From: Maylandia zebra
Taxonomy: Eukaryota > Chordata > Actinopteri > Cichliformes > Cichlidae
Direction of reading: 5' to 3'
DNA length: 64,000 nt
NCBI RefSeq assembly: GCF_041146795.1
Contig: NC_135185.1
Span: forward strand, 9,627,029 to 9,691,028
A program made the position numbers and the translations under genes. How positions within the stretch are numbered: position 1 is the first letter of the stretch; each line of letters opens with the position of its first letter. Below, piece by piece: positions 58,066-64,000 of the stretch. A model generated the notes under the pieces. It had not been told where the DNA came from. It did not search any database and worked only from the letters and a program-made list of their open reading frames with translations.

Positions 58066-59238
58066 GCACAGCGCCATCACAGTCCTCCCTACGGTGGCCC
58101 TGTAGTGCCAATCCCAAATCATTAATGGAGGTGGCAGAGGAAGTCGGAGCAAAGCTTTAAACACAGCGAGCAGCAGATATTGAAACTCTCAGACACGCGA
58201 TGTAACGGGCCAGTCATGTTTAAATCCCTCCCACCGCCCTGCCATGCTGAACGTCACTGCTTTACTACATTTATAAAACATTTCTATTCTGTGTATTTTG
58301 CATTATCGAGCTTAATGATCTATTTCACCTCACAGGGTGAGACATACCTGTGTTGGAACATCCTGAGGCGTGACAGAGAGAAGAACAGGAGGAAAACACC
58401 TGAACTGGGATTTCAGACATTATGGGATGGAGTCACCGACCCGTCTCCTGCTGTTCTGACACACTGGAGGAGAACCAGCAAAGGGAGACGAGAGGACTTC
58501 TACTAAAGCTAAGGGAGGTACTGACATCGTTTTTGCTTCCAGGAGCTCCACTGACTGAGCAGGAAAGACTCCCAGCATCGTTAAACCTCTGCCGTGTTGA
58601 TGTGGTCAGTGCAGTAGCAGAGGGGGGCTTTGGTGTTAATGACATGAACCACAGGCGGACACAGTGAGACGACCACAAAACAGGAATGTTTCACAGGTGA
58701 AGGACACTGGAAACTTTCCCTTCTCATCTTTTCTGTTTTTCACTAGTTTTGCACTTGGCCTGGCTCAGCGTCGCTGCAGGGAGCATGAGGACACCTGAGA
58801 GGCTGTACAGACCGACAGTAGCGCCGCCACAAACGATTATTTTGATAGTCGACTAATCAAATCATCATCCATTGGACATAAAACGTACAGCTTATTGCAC
58901 CAGCAGCATCTGCTCTTATATAGCTATCATTAGCTTACAGCTTTAAGTGTTTAAGGTCTGTGCTAACTAAAAATAAAGACAAGATGATAGTTTATTAAAT
59001 TTTAATGAAATTTGCAGATTGTTTCGGTGAAGTTTAATAAACTCCTTGCTATCTAAAATATAACGGGACACCGGAGTAAATTCTCGAGCATCTCACACTT
59101 CTGATAATCAGCTGTCTGCTTGACGTTTATTCAGCTGTGTAAAAACTATAACTTTAATCTCAGCCAAACCGATTTACTCAGGAACAAATAAAATACTAAA
59201 AAAGCCAAACAATAACATTTTTAAGTTATCTAAGTGAC

Positions 59239-61036
59239 CAGTGTTGGGTAAGTTACTTTAAATTAGTAACTTAGTTACATTACTAGTTACTTCCACCAAA
59301 AGTAACTCAGTTACTTCAAGTTACTCGTTACTTTCAAAGTAACTAGTTACTAGGGAAAGTAACTTTGGTTTTACTCAGACTTCTCTTGTTAATGTGTTGC
59401 TAACTGGATACCCAGCCAGATTGCCAGTCTTCTAGCTTGCTTATTTGCCACAAGTGCACTGTGCCACCTACCAAAGGAAAAGATAATGTGCATATTTTCC
59501 ACGAGAGAAATCCCACGCCTGGACCGTCGTTGATGTGTCATGTTCGCTTTTTACATCCAACTGCAGTCGTGGTGCTTTGATTGTACTCAGAACTCGGAAA
59601 TTCTGCCTTCTGAATAGGAAGATGTAGGCAACACCAGACTGCAGATGAGCTGCATACAGAGCTGGACTGGGACAAAAAAAATCGTCCCGGGCATTTTGAC
59701 TAGAGACCGGCCCACCATTATAGGAAAAATCATAAAGCCTTTGAATGAAAACAAACACTGTTGTGACAGTGATGTACACTGTCTTGATGGTATACTGTAT
59801 ATGCATCAATCTATCAATCGTTTGTTGTAAGACTCAGATAATTATTTATTAAAAGCTAGACATTTTAAATGAGAATAAGAAAGTATTTCTTTGTGCCCCC
59901 CTTTCCCTGTTAATGCCCTACATGGACCCCTGGCAACACTTTGCTAGACCCGCCCCTGCACAGTTACCAGCTGTCAGCTACATAGAAAAGGATCCTGGTG
60001 TTATTTGTCTCTCAGAAACAGCTCGTAACTTCAACTCATTCATGTCACCTAAAAGGTAAACCTGTTTCTCCATCACCTGTTCAGCTCTGATGATTCAGTA
60101 AAGACGTCTCCTGGTTTCATCTTCATGTTTCCCTCTCACCACATATCCAAACCGACATCATGACCAGCAGGTTTACAGCTGTGGCTCCAGCAAACATCAG
60201 CTGATACTAGAAATTAATATTAAATAAATTCTAACAACAGCTGATCAAACGTGCTGCTGTTGTTTACCGCGACATCCGCTGGTTTCCTCTTTCTGGCGCA
60301 AAGTGATAAACACACATGAGAGAAAAGCCGATCAGCTGATCATTGATCAGTTTCATGATTGAAGTAGCAACAGGAGAGGGAGGGGGAGAGAATGAGAGAA
60401 GAAGAGGCAGCTGTGCAGCGTAAAGACAGAATAACTCCAGCTTTGTGTCTTTTTCATTGTAGCTGAAGTCTGGGACAAACTGTGTTCCTTTTCACCTCAA
60501 TAAGAAACGTGTAATATTTTCTCTGAATACCAGACGATTCTGTTTTTTAAGGAACGGTTGGCAACTCTAATAATTAACCGTATGAACAAAATAAAGTTCA
60601 ACATCATTAACATCACAGCACCCACCCAGCTGTATAGAAACCCCGTCATACTAGCTAGCACGCAGTACAAAAAAGTCAGCACAACGAAAATAAACTCCAC
60701 CTAAACTTGGTTTATATCTGACTCAGCTGGACTGCAGGTTATAACTTCTTACCTGAAGTTCAGTTCATACTTGGACCGGCGGCCGCCTCGGGTCTCTCCT
60801 CCTCCTGCGTCCCCTTTCTCTCATCCACCTGCTGGCCTCCACCACTTGCTAATGTTATTGAATCTGTGGAAGCTCCGCGATAGCCACCACACGAACTAAC
60901 GAATAACGAGCCTAAATCCCAGTAACGAGTAACGCGTTCCTGATTTTGGCATAATAACTAGTTACCGTGCTCGTTACCACAATAATAACGGAGTTACTGT
61001 AACGCGTTACTTAATAACGCGTTAGTCCCAACACTG
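59239..61036. mobile_element. Inner hAT-type transposon, non-autonomous
   Basis: Starts CAGTGTTGGG and ends CCCAACACTG, flanked by the exact 8-bp duplication TAAGTGAC (59231-59238 and 61037-61044). Both ends are packed with GTTACT/AGTAAC words (for example TAGTAACTTAGTTACATTAC and GTTACTGTAACGCGTTACTT), as in a common fish hAT family. Its 1798 bases encode no long frame. Confidence 0.85.
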
Positions 61037-61494
61037 TAAGTGACTCATATATGTTTAACCTGAGTAGTGAAAGACGGCGGTGGGTTTGAAGCCGGGAGTC
61101 CGCTGCTCTCGCCGGCTCTAGTGAGCCTTTCCCCCGGCTAGCTATCAAGCTAGTGGGTAACAGACGTCTCCGAAAAGCGCTTTTGAAAATATGTGGTGTC
61201 TTGATAAACTGAGCAGATATTTGAGGTTTACACAGCTACATTCTCGCCTGAAAATATGTTAAACGTTTATTTTGTGACCCAGAAAGAATAATAAGAGTAA
61301 TATTAAAACTGCTGCCATTGTTGGAAACTGGAATTGGCTGAGCCGTGCTAAATCTGGGGAAAGTAGGATGCATTTGTCGGCTGCATTTAGAGAAGTCTTC
61401 GAATTTGGACAGCCTTCCTCACGTCCCTGTAACGTAATCGGCCTTCAAATGCGGCCTCCGAAGGATGCGGCCTGAATTTGGACACAGCAATGAT

Positions 61495-61565
61495 ACCGGA
61501 TACAGCTTCTTCTTCTTTGGGGTTTAACGGCAGCTGGCATCCTTGTACATGCAGTGCTGCCACCT
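61495..61565 (-). repeat. Dispersed repeat with GAAGAAGAAG end
   Basis: The minus strand reads GGTGGCAGCACTGCATGTAC, then CTGCCGTTAAACCCCAAAG and AAGAAGAAG. It is related to 63457-63520 in the opposite orientation. Confidence 0.5.
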
Positions 61566-62689
61566 TCTGTTGCAGTCCGTTATTACACTCTTAAATCCTA
61601 CTACTTATTCCTGCGTCTTTCAGGATCTTACAACGCTTCAAATGACGCGTCGACTATTAAATTTGTCGTCGACAATTTTGATAGTCGACGTAATCGTGAC
61701 AGCCCTACCCGACAGACGGACGTACACCCACCAGTAGTGTTAGTAAAATACTGTATTAGTGTTTCAACACAAAGATGGATGCTGAGTATCTGAAGCAGCT
61801 GAATCTCTAAATCAAAGACCTAAAAAGAAGAGTTGCTCTGAAAACAGCACGAGAACACGACCCTGAACAGGTGACCGGCCAAATTTCGATGCTTCTGATT
61901 GACTGCAAACCTGGCTGCACTTTGATGTAACTTTGGCAACACGTTACCGACTAAGCTGAGCAAACAGTGCGGTTTACAGGTGAGAGTCGGCCTAGCGCAC
62001 GGCTCTGTCTCCTCTGCAGAGGTGATGAAGGGCTGAGGCTGGATAATCTATGAGCTCAGCTCGGCTGGCTCTCCTCTTCTTCACGGTGACCTCCGTCTCC
62101 TCTCTCGTCCCCGCTGTGGTCAGCAGAGAGTTAGACTCCAGCTCAGCACCACCCCGGGCTGCTCCTCATCCGTCTCCCTCATTAGCATCGCCGCCCCCGC
62201 CCCTCCCCCATCTCCTTCATCTCTGTCTCCTACTTCCTTCCCTCCGTGCTTCCCACCGGAGACTCTAACCTCGCTCCCCTCCCTCACTGTGCAGCTGCCT
62301 GGGCCCACGGCCAGCGTGCGTGTGCCCGTGTGTGTCTGTGTGTGTGTGTTAAACCTACCTTGGCGGGTCAGACAGACACACCCCTATAATCACTGCAGCG
62401 ACCCGGCAGCTGCAGCCGGCTTTGATATCATTGCTCTAACCTTTACTTGTCATTATCGTAACCTTTCTACGTAGCTGTCATTTCCTCCGTCATTACACCT
62501 CCGCGCCGCCGAGCTCGCAGTAATGCACCGTCAGCTTCTGCGGTGCTGAAGGGCACGTTTAAGCCTTCCTGCCAGTTGTTTTCACCTTGCTGTGTTTATG
62601 TAGCTGCAGCCGTACGCTCACACCTGTTGTGAAAGTGCAGCCTAGCTCACAGGGCTGCCAACATGGAGGACGACACCAGGTTAAAATAA

Positions 62690-62736
62690 TTTCCCCCAGG
62701 GATCAATAAAGTATTCTGATTCTGATTCTGATTACA
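62690..62736 (+). mobile_element. LINE-type 3' tail with (TCTGAT)n
   Basis: ATTTCCCCCAGGGATCAATA, then AAGTATTCTGATTCTGATTC, a frequent fish retroelement tail with a hexamer repeat. No coding part attached. Confidence 0.6.
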
Positions 62737-62984
62737 ACCGCCGCTGATCGGACGCAACATGAAAAGCACTCGTGTGACGTTGTCTAGGTCAGCCTGGACG
62801 TCACCTGACGTTGGTCACGGGGAGGGTGCTGCACCGAACCCTCAGCCATGGTAAACCTCAGATTGCCATGGTAACCTGTAGTCTGCATGGAAGACGCAAA
62901 CCTGTCTGAAAAACTCGCCAATTACTCACAGAACAGTCGTCCACTCTGTCCCAGCTTCCTTGCCTCACCCCCAACCAATCAGAT

Positions 62985-63180
62985 AGCCGATTCTGCCAGC
63001 GGCGTCTTCCTGTTAAAGGGAGTTTTTTCTTCTCACTGTCGCCAAGTTCAGGGGTCATGTGATGGTTGGGGTGTCTCAGTATTACTGTAGGGCCTTTATG
63101 TTAGAAGAACTGTTACTGTTGTAACAGTAACAGTTCTTGTAACAGTTGTTACAGTTGTGCTGCTGTATAAATATAAATGC
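62985..63180 (+). mobile_element. L2-type LINE 3' tail, solo fragment
   Basis: TTCTGCCAGCGGCGTCTTCC, then TGTTAAAGGGAGTTTTTTCT, CACTGTCGCCAAGTTCAGGG and GGTCATGTGATGGTTGGGGT, like the tail at 3725. Confidence 0.7.
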
Positions 63181-63456
63181 AAACTGGAAACAAAGAACGT
63201 TCAGCTTCAAAGTAAAAGCTGCGTCTTTATAAAGTTTGTTAAGAATACAGACTTTGTAATGTGTCACGTGAAGATTCATCAACCAGATTAAGTGTTTACT
63301 GACAATTGACAGTGATAGTGGACATCATCATCACTATTCCAACAATCCTCTCCTCACAGACAAGCATAAACACACTCGATTATCACTAAATCAAATTTAA
63401 CACACGTTTGTAATGACGCTAATTCAGTTTACAATAGGGTTCATTCGCTCAGTCAG

Positions 63457-63520
63457 CAGGTGGCGGTATTCTCGTACACTGGGGAGTAAACTGCCATTAA
63501 ACGAACAGAAGAAGAAGAAA
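63457..63520 (+). repeat. Dispersed repeat with GAAGAAGAAG end
   Basis: AGGTGGCGGTATTCTCGTAC, then CTGCCATTAAACGAACAGA and AGAAGAAGAA. Same family as 61495-61565. Confidence 0.5.
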
Positions 63521-63530
63521 ACCCCTGCAC

Positions 63531-64000
63531 ATGCGCGGTACGGATCGGGTAGACCCGATGGCTGTATCCCAATTCTGCAGCCTTAAAGAGGTGGCTGTGG
63601 CTCAGGTGGTAGAGCAGATCAGCTACTGATCGGAAGGTCGGTGGTTCGATCCTTGGCTTCCCCAGTCTGCATGTCAAGTATCCTTGGGCAAGATACTAAC
63701 CCCAAATTGCCCTCTGTTCATCGGAGTGTGAATGCGTGTGAATGCAGGTTAGTTTGCACTTGTGTATAGAAGTGCTTGTACGAGTGGGTGTGAATGGGTG
63801 AATGAGGCATGTTATATAGAGCGCTTTGAGTACTCCGGGAGAGTAGAAAAGCGCTATATAAGAATCAGTCCATTTACCATTTTAAGGCCGATTACGTCAC
63901 AGCGACGCGACGAAGGCTGTCCCAATTCAAAGGCTGCTCGAAATGCGGCCCTTGTCACTACCCGATCCGTACTGGAAACCCGATCGGTACCCCGCATGCG
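63531..64000. mobile_element. MITE-like foldback element carrying a SINE
   Basis: Left arm from 63531 (TGCGCGGTACGGATCGGGTA, then GGCTGTATCCCAATTCTGCA). Right arm, complement of about 63882-64000: CGCATGCGGGGTACCGATCG, then TACGGATCGGGTAGTGACAA and CAGCCTTTGAATTGGGACAG. The inverted arms lie outside a tRNA-type SINE at 63587-63882. The right end touches the window edge, so the true boundary is not certain. Confidence 0.6.
63587..63882 (+). mobile_element. tRNA-derived SINE
   Basis: The head holds GTGGCTCAGGTGGTAGAGCA (A box) and GGTGGTTCGATCC (B box). The body has CTTGGGCAAGATACTAACCC and GAGTGTGAATGCGTGTGAAT. The tail is AGCGCTATATAAGAATCAGT, then CCATTTACCATTT, a widely seen fish SINE 3' end. 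The tRNA part is a SINE head and not a functional tRNA gene. Confidence 0.8.

Larger units (their letters stand above)
58819..61707. mobile_element. Outer hAT-type transposon, decayed
   Basis: The ends read TAGCGCCGCCACAAACGATT and, on the other strand, TAGGGCTGTCACGATTACGT; both run into TTTTGATAGTCGAC-like sequence. Flanking octamers ACCGACAG (58811-58818) and CCCGACAG (61708-61715) match at 7 of 8 positions, as expected for an aged hAT target duplication. No transposase frame remains. It contains a younger hAT at 59239-61036. Confidence 0.65.
53849..64000 (-). other. Upstream trappc12 intron or flank
   Basis: The exon at 53848 starts after a CCCTGCAG acceptor, so this is intron. No upstream exon was recognised to the window end. 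The repeats within are listed separately. 54640-54800 is CT-rich, and 55091-55380 resembles 49480-49740. Confidence 0.6.

Noticed and set aside
63590..63662. Possible tRNA gene on the plus strand
   Set aside because: It is the head of a SINE with a known type of 3' tail.

Overview
This window is vertebrate nuclear DNA, almost certainly from a ray-finned (teleost) fish. It has GT-AG introns, low gene density, CA/GT microsatellites, and a dense mix of fish-type transposons: L2/Maui-like LINEs, Rex3/RTE, fish L1/Tx1, Tc1, hAT, a Penelope-like element and tRNA-derived SINEs. A cichlid or other percomorph is plausible, but the species cannot be fixed from the sequence.

Layout. 1-3700: an L2-type LINE (minus strand) split by a Penelope-like element. 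4091-19392: the last nine coding exons of a RIN-family gene (Ras and Rab interactor, VPS9 + RA; plus). Its 9.6-kb penultimate intron holds a 5'-truncated L1 that received two Tc1 transposons, followed by a Rex3-like LINE. 20227-28154: a full-length L1 (minus) with both ORFs open, flanked by a 15-bp target-site duplication. 31419-32303: pth2 (TIP39 neuropeptide precursor; plus). 32645-36562: tedc1 (tubulin epsilon and delta complex 1; minus), tail-to-tail with pth2. 37200-39541: a recognisable but broken, intron-containing dnal1 copy (minus). 40472-41933: adi1 (acireductone dioxygenase; plus). 43308-53848: the C-terminal nine exons of trappc12 (minus), converging on adi1; ADI1 and TRAPPC12 are also neighbours in human. 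53849-64000: probably a large trappc12 intron filled with repeats (LINE 3' end, a hAT inside another hAT, and a SINE inside a foldback MITE).

The genes do not form one pathway. RIN and trappc12 act in membrane traffic (Rab5 activation; TRAPP tethering). tedc1 and dnal1 act in centrioles and cilia, adi1 in methionine salvage, and pth2 in neuroendocrine signalling. The most interesting signals are the decayed dnal1, the L1 and Tc1 copies that still look coding-competent, and the nested insertions whose target duplications give an order of events. I saw no clearly new gene system. All gene identities come from recalled protein-family similarity read by eye; no database search was run.
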